Notes under the pieces: model-generated
Told to the model about the DNA's origin: nothing
Seen by the model: only the letters and a program-made list of their open reading frames with translations
Databases searched by the model: none
Program-made: the position numbers and the translations under genes
Assembly: GCA_017629615.1 (NCBI GenBank)
Contig: JAGBWT010000192.1
Location: 1 to 5,471, forward strand
Length of the DNA: 5,471 nt
Direction of reading: 5' to 3'
Origin: Alistipes sp.
Lineage (GTDB): Bacteria > Bacteroidota > Bacteroidia > Bacteroidales > Rikenellaceae
Shown here: in pieces, positions 1 to 5,201 of the stretch
Layout: each line of letters starts with the position of its first letter
Position numbering within the stretch: the stretch's first letter is position 1

Positions 1-390
1 CGAGAAAGCCGACTGTGTACGACCGTAAACAATCTGCTTGAACAACTCACGCATTGCGGTATTGATAGCGTCGCAAACGAGGTCGGTGTTGAGTGCCTCC
101 AAGATGGTCTTGCCCGGAAGAATCTCCGATGCCATAGCAGCCGAGTGAGTCATACCCGAGCAGCCGATGGTCTCAACCAAAGCCTCCTGAATGATACCCT
201 CCTTAACGTTGAGCGTCAGTTTGCAAGCACCCTGCTGTGGCGCGCACCAACCAATACCGTGTGTAAGGCCCGAAATGTCCTTAATCTCCTTGGCGCGAAC
301 CCACTTGCCCTCCTCTGGAATTGGAGCGCACTCGTGGTTTGCACCCTTCTTTACGCAGCACATCTGCTGCACTTCGTGCGAATAAATCAT
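1..390 (-). CDS. Iron-sulfur cluster scaffold (NifU)-like protein, N-terminal part
   Basis: This is the first 130 codons of a gene whose 3' end lies beyond the window start. The translation begins MIYSHEVQQMCCVKKG and is rich in cysteine (residues 11, 12, 21, 49, 56, 77, 106). It includes a GCSG motif at 76-79, in a segment resembling the NifU/IscU-like scaffold fold, followed by GKTILEALNTDLVCDAI. I recognise this as a conserved Bacteroidota/anaerobe protein usually annotated as an iron-sulfur cluster assembly scaffold protein, often found beside a GGGtGRT-family protein; that neighbour would lie outside the window. A role in Fe-S handling is inferred from family naming and the Cys pattern, not proven. 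The start is the ATG at 388-390. It has no clear Shine-Dalgarno site, which is usual for the phylum, and a good TAnnTTTG promoter lies about 55 bases upstream. The gene appears to be a separate transcription unit from the metal cassette upstream of it. Confidence 0.8.
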   Translation of the reverse strand, partial: MIYSHEVQQMCCVKKGANHECAPIPEEGKWVRAKEIKDISGLTHGIGWCAPQQGACKLTLNVKEGIIQEALVETIGCSGMTHSAAMASEILPGKTILEALNTDLVCDAINTAMRELFKQIVYGRTQSAFS

Positions 391-444
391 AACTCTTTGA
401 ATGTTTAGTTTATCTGTTTTTGGATATAGTTACACTTTACAGAG

Positions 445-475
445 CAAAGTTAATGAAAAAGTAGCATTTCCGCAA
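445..475 (-). promoter_or_regulatory. Bacteroidota-type promoter for the Fe-S scaffold-like gene
   Basis: On the minus strand TAACTTTG (445-452) matches the Bacteroidota -7 element TAnnTTTG exactly. A TTG at 473-475 lies 20 bases further upstream, fitting the -33 element. The predicted start of transcription leaves a leader of roughly 50 bases before the ATG at 390. The -33 element falls in the loop of the terminator hairpin at 456-496. Confidence 0.6.
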
Positions 476-496
476 GTGGGAAATGCTACTTTTTTT
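456..496 (-). terminator. Rho-independent terminator, usable in both directions
   Basis: A perfect inverted repeat has 16-base arms (456-471 and 479-494) and a 7-base loop (472-478). The core arms are GTAGCATTTCC and GGAAATGCTAC, flanked by A and T tracts on both sides. Read on the minus strand, it follows the stop of the HMA-protein gene (520) by about 25 bases and ends in a T run, so it should terminate the metal cassette. The symmetric tracts would also allow termination on the plus strand. Confidence 0.88.
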
Positions 497-519
497 ACTT
501 ATCGCTGATGTTCAGCCGA

Positions 520-900
520 TTAGTGTTTGTGAGAGTGACCTGCGTGGGAGTGCGAGTGGCAGTCGGTGCAGTGTGTGGCGTGCTTTTTGCAAGCGGCCCA
601 CTCCTCGGCCGACATCGACTTCGATACCTTGACGTTGAGGTCGGCAAACGAAGGGATAAGGCCCTCCGGAGTATTCTTCGCTGCGTCGTAGGTTACCTCT
701 ACGCTCTTGGTCGCAACATCGACCTTTACGCTTTTTACCCCCTTGCCGTAGAAGTTGTTGTAGATTTTGTTGGCGCAACCCTGACAGTCGATGTCGGTGA
801 TGAATACGGTTGTGACAATCTTCTTCTCGGCCTTTGGCGCTGCTGTTGCGATGCCGGCAGCAAGGATAGCTACGGTAAGCATCAGGATAATCATTTTCAT
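520..900 (-). CDS. Secreted heavy-metal-associated (HMA) domain protein with His/Cys-rich tail
   Basis: This 126-residue protein opens with a signal peptide (about residues 1-21, ending ATAAP). An HMA-like ferredoxin-fold domain follows at about 27-92. Its metal-binding loop is DIDCQGCANKI, with the CxxC pair C39 and C42; the usual GM before the motif is replaced by ID. Later strands such as VKSVKVDVATKSVEVTYD are typical of the fold. After about residue 100 comes a tail, CKKHATHCTDCHSHSHAGHS, with three Cys (104, 111, 114) and eight His. The protein probably binds a soft metal (copper first guess; nickel, zinc or cobalt possible) in the periplasm or at the cell surface, as chaperone, buffer or sensor. 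It is the last gene of the cassette, 207 bases downstream of the TonB receptor. No convincing promoter is visible directly upstream, so it is probably cotranscribed. M3 and M7 are other possible starts. Confidence 0.85.
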   Translation of the reverse strand: MKMIILMLTVAILAAGIATAAPKAEKKIVTTVFITDIDCQGCANKIYNNFYGKGVKSVKVDVATKSVEVTYDAAKNTPEGLIPSFADLNVKVSKSMSAEEWAACKKHATHCTDCHSHSHAGHSHKH

Positions 901-969
901 AGTGTTTGGTATTTCGTTGGTTTATTAAATAACGTATTGTTTTTGTTTTTTAGTCTGTTGTTTTTGGGG

Positions 970-1040
970 TTTCTGGGTAGTTTGGGATTCTGGGTATTCT
1001 GGGTATTCTGGGTATTCTGGGTATTCTGGGTATTCTGGGT
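970..1040. repeat. 9-base tandem array, unit ATTCTGGGT
   Basis: Six perfect head-to-tail copies of ATTCTGGGT occupy 987-1040. They are preceded by one copy with a single mismatch (970-978) and a degenerate 8-base copy (979-986). The plus strand carries a GGG run every 9 bases. The array sits between the TonB receptor and HMA-protein genes and lies outside both coding regions. Confidence 0.95.
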
Positions 1041-1054
1041 AGGCTGCGATTTTA

Positions 1055-1107
1055 CCCCTAACGCCCCTAACGCCCCTAACGCCATTAACGCCCTTAACGC
1101 CCTCTAA
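1055..1107. repeat. 9-base tandem array, unit CCCCTAACG
   Basis: Three perfect copies of CCCCTAACG (1055-1081) are followed by the variants CCATTAACG (1082-1090) and CCCTTAACG (1091-1099) and a partial copy. The partial copy runs up to the stop codon of the TonB receptor gene at 1108. The minus strand, which is the transcribed sense for the flanking genes, reads CGTTAGGGG per unit, so G runs are on the opposite strand from the neighbouring array. Only 14 bases separate the two arrays. Confidence 0.95.
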
Positions 1108-3468
1108 CTAATACAAGTTAAATCGCACACCGATATATATCTTGCGTCCCATCAGCGGACCCCATACGCAAGCCGAGTTGAAGGCTGTCGAGTATGGCGA
1201 GTCGGTCGCAATAATAGGTCGCTTTTGCTTGTAACCTGCAATGTTTTCGCAACCGAGATATATGTCCCAATTCTTGATTTTGCGGCTGATTTGGGCATAG
1301 AACATCGGGTATATTGGCGAGTATTCGGCATCGGCCAACACGCCGTTTTGTGTTGGGATTCGGCTGCGACCATTGAGCTGTGCTGTGACGTCGAACACCC
1401 AACGGCGCATACGCGTTGCATATTGCAGGTTGATGAGCGTCTTGAACTGGCCCACCAAAGGTCGCTCGACAAGTTCACGGCTGCCGTCGGCGCGCGTGAT
1501 GGTGTAGCGGCTGTCGGTCCAGCGGAATGTGGCGAAGATGTCGAAACGCTCAACAGGAGTCCAAGTCAAGTCGAATTGGTATGTGTTGGTATACGAGCGA
1601 CCGTCTGTCTCGTAAATATAGGTGTTGGCCGCATCGCGCTCTTGGTCTACAATGATGCTGTGGAAGAGTTGGGTGCGGAAGTAGTCAAACGAGATGGTCA
1701 TATCGCGATAGTTGATGGTCGATATGGTCTGCGTGAGCGAACCTCCTGCCGTAAGGGCCTGCTCCATACGGTCGAAATTGCGACCCGTACCGTTGTCGAA
1801 CACAATGCGACGGCCCGTAGCGAGTATGCCGATATTATCGGTCACGATGTCGGTCGGACGATAACCCAAACCGGCCGAAGCACGGAGTACGGTCGTTGGG
1901 GTGATGTTCCACTTGATGTGTCCGCGTGGTGTAACCAGATGTTTGCGGAAGTAGAAATTGTAGTCGTAGCGAATGCCAGCCACAATCGACAACTTCTCCT
2001 TGATGTTGTAGGTGTATTCGACATAGGCGCCAGCCTCGGTCTCGTTGCGGTTGAGGTTGAGCAGTGCGCGAGTCGGGTCGGCCTCGCTCCAATCCGCGTC
2101 GGTGCGAAGCCAAGTGTAGTCGGCAAGATTTTCGTCTACAAAACGTGTCGATGCCGAGATGCCTGCGATGAGCGACGAGCGTGGAGAGAAGTAGTGCGAA
2201 TACATCAGGTTGGCATTTGCCATATTTTGAGTACCGAGATAACCCTTATCGGCACCGAAATAGGCATCTTCGCGGAAGTAGTCGTAATCGACCACCATTG
2301 CGATATTGGAGCGCAACTCCTCGCCCTCCTCCTTGTCGAATACGGCCGAGCCTACGGGGCGGCCCATCTTGAAGTAGACGTTGGCCTCTTCGTTGCGCAC
2401 CTCCGAGCCGTAGATGTTGTTCTTGCGCCAAATGTCGCGCCACGTCTCATTGTCGTTGCCCGTGAGCGACTTCATACTGCGGGTGTAATTGTATTGGCCA
2501 CCCAAACGGTAGTCGTTTACATATTTTGCGCCCCAACGCACCTGCGTTCCGTTCTCATCTTGATAGAGCCAGCGGTTGGCGAGGCTGAATTGGCGGGCTT
2601 GTGGCAGGTCGCGGAAACCGTCGTGGTTGTGATCGTAACTCTTCGTATCGACTGCTCCGTGTGCCAAGATTATGGTCGTCAGACGCTTGTCTTTGGTTAC
2701 GGGTATGGCGGTCGAGAGGTTGATTTCGGGTTTGAGCTCGTTGTCGAAATAGAGGTTGAGGAAGAGTCGCTCGTCGTCGGTCGGCTTGCGGTGTTCGAGG
2801 TTGATTTGACCTGTGATAGCCTCGTGACCGGCCGTTACCGAAGCGATACCCTTCGATACCTGAATAGAGTTGAGCCACATACCCGGGGTGTATCCCAAAC
2901 CGTATGGCGCCGAAAGACCACGCATTATGGCTCGGTTTTCGTCGAGAATTTGGGTGTAGGTGCCGGCCAAGCCGAGCATCTTGATTTGTCGTGCGCCCGA
3001 TATGGCATCGCTATATCCGACCGTTACCGAGGCCGAGTTTTCGAAACTCTCGGCAAGGTTGCAGCAGGCCATCTTGCAAAGACCTGCAAACGAGATGGTT
3101 TCGCCTTTGAGGATACCGTCTTGGCGAATATAGTTGCCGCCGATGTTGCTGTCGATTACGACGCTCTCCAACTCGACGCCTTGTGTCAGTCGCAATACAA
3201 CCTCGGTCGAGTTGCTGTCGATGCGCACCGTGTCGTTGTTGTAACCGAGAAATGAGCCGACAAGACGGTCGTAACCCTTGACGCGATGAACGCGGAAGCG
3301 TCCCTCGATGTCGCTCGCCTCGCCAACGTTGGTGTCGGCCCAATAGACCGAAGCGCCGGGGAGAGGGTTGCCTTCGCTGTCGAGAACTTTTCCCGTGATA
3401 TTTTGTGCAAATGCAGTCGCTACTGTCGAAAACAGTAGTGATAGAGTGATAAATAGTGCTTTTTTCAT
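1108..3468 (-). CDS. TonB-dependent outer-membrane receptor, putative heavy-metal type
   Basis: This 786-residue protein is a full-length receptor of usual size. Residues 1-21 form a signal peptide ending AFA before Q22. Residues 23-95 are a carboxypeptidase-regulatory-like domain (ITGKVLDSEGNPLPGASVYW). A TonB-box-like stretch (ELESVVID) follows near 100, then a plug domain at about 105-228 (GARQIKMLGLAGTYTQILDE; SIQVSKGIASVTAGHEAITG). The rest is a beta barrel ending in a C-terminal aromatic residue (VRFNLY). The plug contains C131, C135 and C136 in LCKMACCNLAESFE. I recognise this subgroup from Bacteroidota, where such receptors often lie beside HMA-domain proteins. It should import a metal or metal chelate with energy from TonB/ExbBD; the substrate is inferred from its neighbours. 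No SusD-like partner is adjacent, which argues against glycan uptake. It starts after a good Shine-Dalgarno site, 67 bases after the upstream gene. Confidence 0.92.
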   Translation of the reverse strand: MKKALFITLSLLFSTVATAFAQNITGKVLDSEGNPLPGASVYWADTNVGEASDIEGRFRVHRVKGYDRLVGSFLGYNNDTVRIDSNSTEVVLRLTQGVELESVVIDSNIGGNYIRQDGILKGETISFAGLCKMACCNLAESFENSASVTVGYSDAISGARQIKMLGLAGTYTQILDENRAIMRGLSAPYGLGYTPGMWLNSIQVSKGIASVTAGHEAITGQINLEHRKPTDDERLFLNLYFDNELKPEINLSTAIPVTKDKRLTTIILAHGAVDTKSYDHNHDGFRDLPQARQFSLANRWLYQDENGTQVRWGAKYVNDYRLGGQYNYTRSMKSLTGNDNETWRDIWRKNNIYGSEVRNEEANVYFKMGRPVGSAVFDKEEGEELRSNIAMVVDYDYFREDAYFGADKGYLGTQNMANANLMYSHYFSPRSSLIAGISASTRFVDENLADYTWLRTDADWSEADPTRALLNLNRNETEAGAYVEYTYNIKEKLSIVAGIRYDYNFYFRKHLVTPRGHIKWNITPTTVLRASAGLGYRPTDIVTDNIGILATGRRIVFDNGTGRNFDRMEQALTAGGSLTQTISTINYRDMTISFDYFRTQLFHSIIVDQERDAANTYIYETDGRSYTNTYQFDLTWTPVERFDIFATFRWTDSRYTITRADGSRELVERPLVGQFKTLINLQYATRMRRWVFDVTAQLNGRSRIPTQNGVLADAEYSPIYPMFYAQISRKIKNWDIYLGCENIAGYKQKRPIIATDSPYSTAFNSACVWGPLMGRKIYIGVRFNLY
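3420..3438 (-). other. Hairpin in the signal-peptide codons of the receptor gene
   Basis: A perfect inverted repeat has 7-base arms CTACTGT (3420-3426) and ACAGTAG (3432-3438) around a 5-base loop. It lies within about codons 11-17 of the TonB receptor mRNA. It could influence early translation, but chance is a fair explanation. Confidence 0.4.
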
Positions 3469-3476
3469 AATTGTTT

Positions 3477-3482
3477 CTCCTT
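3477..3482 (-). promoter_or_regulatory. Canonical Shine-Dalgarno site of the receptor gene
   Basis: The minus strand reads AAGGAG with 8 bases to the ATG at 3466-3468. It fixes the start codon. It is also notable because none of the other genes in the window shows a comparable site, in line with weak Shine-Dalgarno use in Bacteroidota. Confidence 0.7.
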
Positions 3483-3502
3483 GTGTGGTTTAGATTTTAC
3501 TA

Positions 3503-3523
3503 CGACCGAAGAGGTGTCGGTCG
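3503..3523 (-). other. Intercistronic hairpin upstream of the receptor gene
   Basis: Perfect GC-rich arms CGACCGA (3503-3509) and TCGGTCG (3517-3523) enclose a 7-base loop. The element lies between the stop of the Cys/His-rich gene (3536) and the Shine-Dalgarno site of the receptor gene. On the minus strand no U-run follows, so it is not a standard terminator. An mRNA-processing or stability element, or partial attenuation, is possible. Confidence 0.55.
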
Positions 3524-3535
3524 GAACTCTTGTTT

Positions 3536-3970
3536 CTAAACCAGTGCGGGAGGTGCGCGGAGTGCCGACGTTGCCTTTGCAGGGTCGTCGGGTAGTGGAA
3601 TTTTGAGCTGGACGCCAAGACGTAGTATTACGTTGTCGAACTCGATTTCGCTCTTGTCGATTGTCGCAATCATTGCAGGCTGCTCGGTCGGAGCGGTGAC
3701 AGCTGCGATGTTGCGCGAGATGTCGTATAGGTCAATCTCGTTTGAGTGGTTGTGGTGGCAACCGCACGTTGCATCGACTATCGAATCTCCCTCGTGGATT
3801 GAGCGATGAGCCGAAGCACAAGCACTGCAACAGTGGTGCGACGAGGCGTGAAACTCTTGGAAGTGGTCGCTATGTGAGCAGTGGCAAAGCGTTACGCTCA
3901 ACGCATAACCCCAACCTGCCGTAAGATATACGGCAAGCAGTAGGAGCGATATGATTTGGCGTAACTTCAT
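3536..3970 (-). CDS. Small secreted Cys/His-rich protein, putative metal binding
   Basis: The 144-residue protein begins MKLRQIISLLLLAVYLTAGWGYA, a signal peptide or N-terminal anchor. The mature part has Cys at 29, 31, 47, 48, 51, 69 and 71 and eleven His. These group into three clusters: LCHCSHSDH, HASSHHCCSAC and ATCGCHHNHSN. A less polar half follows, ending RAPPALV. The order (signal peptide, early xxC motif, CC motif, late PP motif) recalls the short secreted HYC_CC_PP-type proteins of Bacteroidota, but this is a resemblance, not a firm assignment. Metal binding outside the cytoplasm is inferred from the ligand-rich clusters and from its place between a PqqD-like gene (7 bases upstream) and a TonB receptor gene (67 bases downstream). 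The frame stays open upstream to 4093, but the Met at 3970 is the better start because it begins the signal peptide and avoids overlap with the preceding gene. Confidence 0.8.
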   Translation of the reverse strand: MKLRQIISLLLLAVYLTAGWGYALSVTLCHCSHSDHFQEFHASSHHCCSACASAHRSIHEGDSIVDATCGCHHNHSNEIDLYDISRNIAAVTAPTEQPAMIATIDKSEIEFDNVILRLGVQLKIPLPDDPAKATSALRAPPALV

Positions 3971-3977
3971 TGGTCGA

Positions 3978-4241
3978 TTATATGAGTTTGCACTCTTCGA
4001 GTTGAGCGACCCACGCTTTGGCGTCGGTTGTTGCGGTTTGTTCGTCGATTTCGTAGTTTTCGAGCAACAGGTCGCGGACGGTCTCGACCTCAAACTCTTT
4101 GCCTTGCAACTTCTCCCAAAGTAGCAACGAAGTCTCGTTGAGGGCTATTACGCGGGTCATATCGACACCAAAACGACCTTGCATTATCACGACGTGTTCG
4201 CCTGCGATTTCGCGAATTTTGTATCCTTCTTTGAATTTCAT
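3978..4241 (-). CDS. Small PqqD-like (RRE-fold) protein
   Basis: The 87-residue cytoplasmic protein matches the PqqD family across its length. It has an N-terminal beta region (MKFKEGYKIREIAGEHVVIM), the hallmark ALNETSLLLWEKLQG (33-47), a helix with VETVRDLLLENYEI, and a last helix AWVAQLEECKLI at the C-terminus. PqqD-like domains bind leader peptides of ribosomally made, modified peptides and present them to enzymes such as radical-SAM proteins. Stand-alone copies of unknown role are common in Bacteroidota. No modifying enzyme or obvious precursor is in this window. It is the first gene of the cassette, with its own -7 element upstream, and ends 7 bases before the Cys/His-rich gene, so the two are almost surely cotranscribed. 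The ATG at 4239-4241 has no Shine-Dalgarno site. Confidence 0.82.
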   Translation of the reverse strand: MKFKEGYKIREIAGEHVVIMQGRFGVDMTRVIALNETSLLLWEKLQGKEFEVETVRDLLLENYEIDEQTATTDAKAWVAQLEECKLI

Positions 4242-4271
4242 TGTGTTGTCTGGCTATTATATAATTCGCGA

Positions 4272-4279
4272 CAAAGATA
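4272..4279 (-). promoter_or_regulatory. -7 element of the metal-cassette promoter
   Basis: The minus strand reads TATCTTTG, an exact match to TAnnTTTG, about 30 bases upstream of the PqqD-like start. The expected -33 region, around 4299-4303, has only a weak TTC-type sequence. It is covered by the inverted repeat at 4293-4309, which suggests a promoter under control. Confidence 0.6.
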
Positions 4280-4292
4280 GCAAATAAAATGT

Positions 4293-4309
4293 GATTTTCG
4301 AAGAAAATC
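4293..4309. promoter_or_regulatory. Candidate operator: perfect inverted repeat
   Basis: GATTTTC (4293-4299) and GAAAATC (4303-4309) are perfect 7-base arms around GAA. A second overlapping pair, CGAAG (4299-4303) and CTTCG (4312-4316), extends the symmetry. The repeat sits where the -33 element of the cassette promoter should be, a typical place for a repressor. The regulator is unknown and none is encoded in the window. Confidence 0.45.
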
Positions 4310-4360
4310 GCCTTCGATGGTCAAAAAAATAAAATTGTTGAAAACTATTTTTGATAAAGA

Positions 4361-4391
4361 TTTCGCAAAACCGCAAAAAAATCTATCTTTG
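4361..4391 (+). promoter_or_regulatory. Bacteroidota-type promoter for the plsC-like gene
   Basis: TATCTTTG (4384-4391) matches the TAnnTTTG -7 element. TTTC (4361-4364) is a one-mismatch -33 element 19 bases upstream. The expected leader before the ATG at 4421 is about 20-25 AT-rich bases with no Shine-Dalgarno site. The -7 element forms half of a 16-base palindrome. Confidence 0.6.
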
Positions 4392-4399
4392 CAAAGATA
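4384..4399. repeat. 16-base perfect palindrome over the plsC -7 element
   Basis: TATCTTTGCAAAGATA reads the same on both strands, so the -7 octamer TATCTTTG occurs back to back on the plus (4384-4391) and minus (4392-4399) strands. The minus copy lacks a -33 element at the right spacing. The palindrome could be an operator or a by-product of the promoter consensus. Confidence 0.7.
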
Positions 4400-4420
4400 T
4401 TTATATAAATTGGAAATATT

Positions 4421-5152
4421 ATGTTTTCGTTGTTATTCTACATCTGGATTTTTGTCGAACTGACCTTCTTCTTTATCTTGTCGGTTTTGGCTTTGGTAGT
4501 GTGCTTTCCGTTCGATAAGCCGCGTCGAGTTGTTCACGAATTGTCGCGTGCGATTTGTATGTGCTTCTGGAAGGTGCCGCCAACGTGGAAGCAGAAGGTT
4601 ATCGGTTTGGAGAATATCGATAAGTCGAAGAGCTATGTTATTGCAATAAACCACAACTCGATGGCCGACATTATCTCGCTCTACTTCCTGCCGCTCAATT
4701 TCCGTTGGGTCAGCAAGCGCGAGGTGTTCCGTATGCCGTATATTGGTCAGTTCCTCTATCTCCACGGCGATATTGCTATCGACCGAGGCCGAGGAGCAGA
4801 GTCGATGCGTAAGGTTATCGACGATGGTAAGTTGTGGATTTCGCGAGGCGTTTCGATTGCGATGTTCCCAGAGGGTACGCGCTCCAAAAATGGCGAAATT
4901 CAGCGCTTCAAGCAGGGTGCGTTTGCCCTTGCCAAAGAGGCAGGTGTCGAGATTTTGCCTGTTGTGATGGAGGGTACGACGAAGATTTTCCGCCCGAAGA
5001 GTTTTCTCTTTAATTGGCGTCATCGTCTGACGGTCAAGGTTTTGCCTCCGATTTCGGTGGAGAAGATTGCTTCGACCGATACGACCGACCTTGCCAACGA
5101 GGTGCACGATATTATGGTGGAGACATTGGCGGAGATGCGCAAACAGAATTAA
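4421..5152 (+). CDS. plsC: 1-acyl-sn-glycerol-3-phosphate acyltransferase (PlsC family)
   Basis: This 243-residue membrane-associated enzyme should transfer an acyl chain to the sn-2 position of lysophosphatidic acid, giving phosphatidic acid for phospholipid synthesis. An N-terminal hydrophobic segment (about residues 1-30, FFFILSVLALVVCF) anchors it to the inner membrane. The catalytic HxxxxD motif is HNSMAD (H78, D83), block II is around KREVFRMPYIG (99-109), block III is FPEGTRS (149-155), and block IV is LPVVMEGT (179-186). All key blocks are intact and the length is normal. Some family members acylate other lysolipids, such as lyso-ornithine lipid, so the exact substrate is inferred. 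It is the first gene of the plus-strand pair, with its own promoter, and is followed after 49 bases by the topoisomerase gene. Confidence 0.93.
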   Translation: MFSLLFYIWIFVELTFFFILSVLALVVCFPFDKPRRVVHELSRAICMCFWKVPPTWKQKVIGLENIDKSKSYVIAINHNSMADIISLYFLPLNFRWVSKREVFRMPYIGQFLYLHGDIAIDRGRGAESMRKVIDDGKLWISRGVSIAMFPEGTRSKNGEIQRFKQGAFALAKEAGVEILPVVMEGTTKIFRPKSFLFNWRHRLTVKVLPPISVEKIASTDTTDLANEVHDIMVETLAEMRKQN

Positions 5153-5169
5153 GAATTAAAAATTAAGAA
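5146..5169. repeat. Short AT-rich repeat after plsC, unit GAATTAA
   Basis: GAATTAA at 5146-5152 is repeated at 5153-5159, followed by AAATTAAGAA (5160-5169). The stop codon of plsC is inside the first copy. The rest of the 49-base gap to the next gene shows only a weak 5-base-stem hairpin (5180-5193), with no terminator and no clear promoter. Confidence 0.6.
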
Positions 5170-5201
5170 CTAAAACTTGGCCAAAGTATTGGCTGGTAAT
5201 A

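Noticed and set aside
145..408. An 87-codon plus-strand frame over the Fe-S scaffold-like gene
   Set aside because: The minus-strand translation is a conserved Cys-rich protein in frame to the window edge with a promoter; the plus frame has no support.
901..970. Separate promoter for the HMA-protein gene
   Set aside because: The best candidate on the minus strand, TACGTTAT, misses the last two bases of the TAnnTTTG consensus and has no -33 partner, so I do not call it.
508..1107. A 199-codon plus-strand frame with FWV and PNA repeats
   Set aside because: It is antisense to the HMA-protein gene and then reads through the tandem arrays. The repeats in the product come only from the 9-base periods.
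970..1107. CRISPR array
   Set aside because: The units are 9 bases, directly abutting and without spacers, so this is a simple tandem repeat.
1225..3255. A 676-codon open frame on the plus strand opposite the TonB receptor gene
   Set aside because: It is antisense to a clear receptor gene and has no recognisable domain, signal or promoter. It follows from the codon use of the real gene on the other strand.
3971..4093. N-terminal extension of the Cys/His-rich protein to a Met at 4093
   Set aside because: The extension overlaps the PqqD-like gene by over 100 bases and would place a polar stretch before a clear signal peptide.
4433..5107. A 224-codon minus-strand frame opposite plsC
   Set aside because: It is a shadow of a gene whose catalytic motifs are unmistakable on the plus strand.
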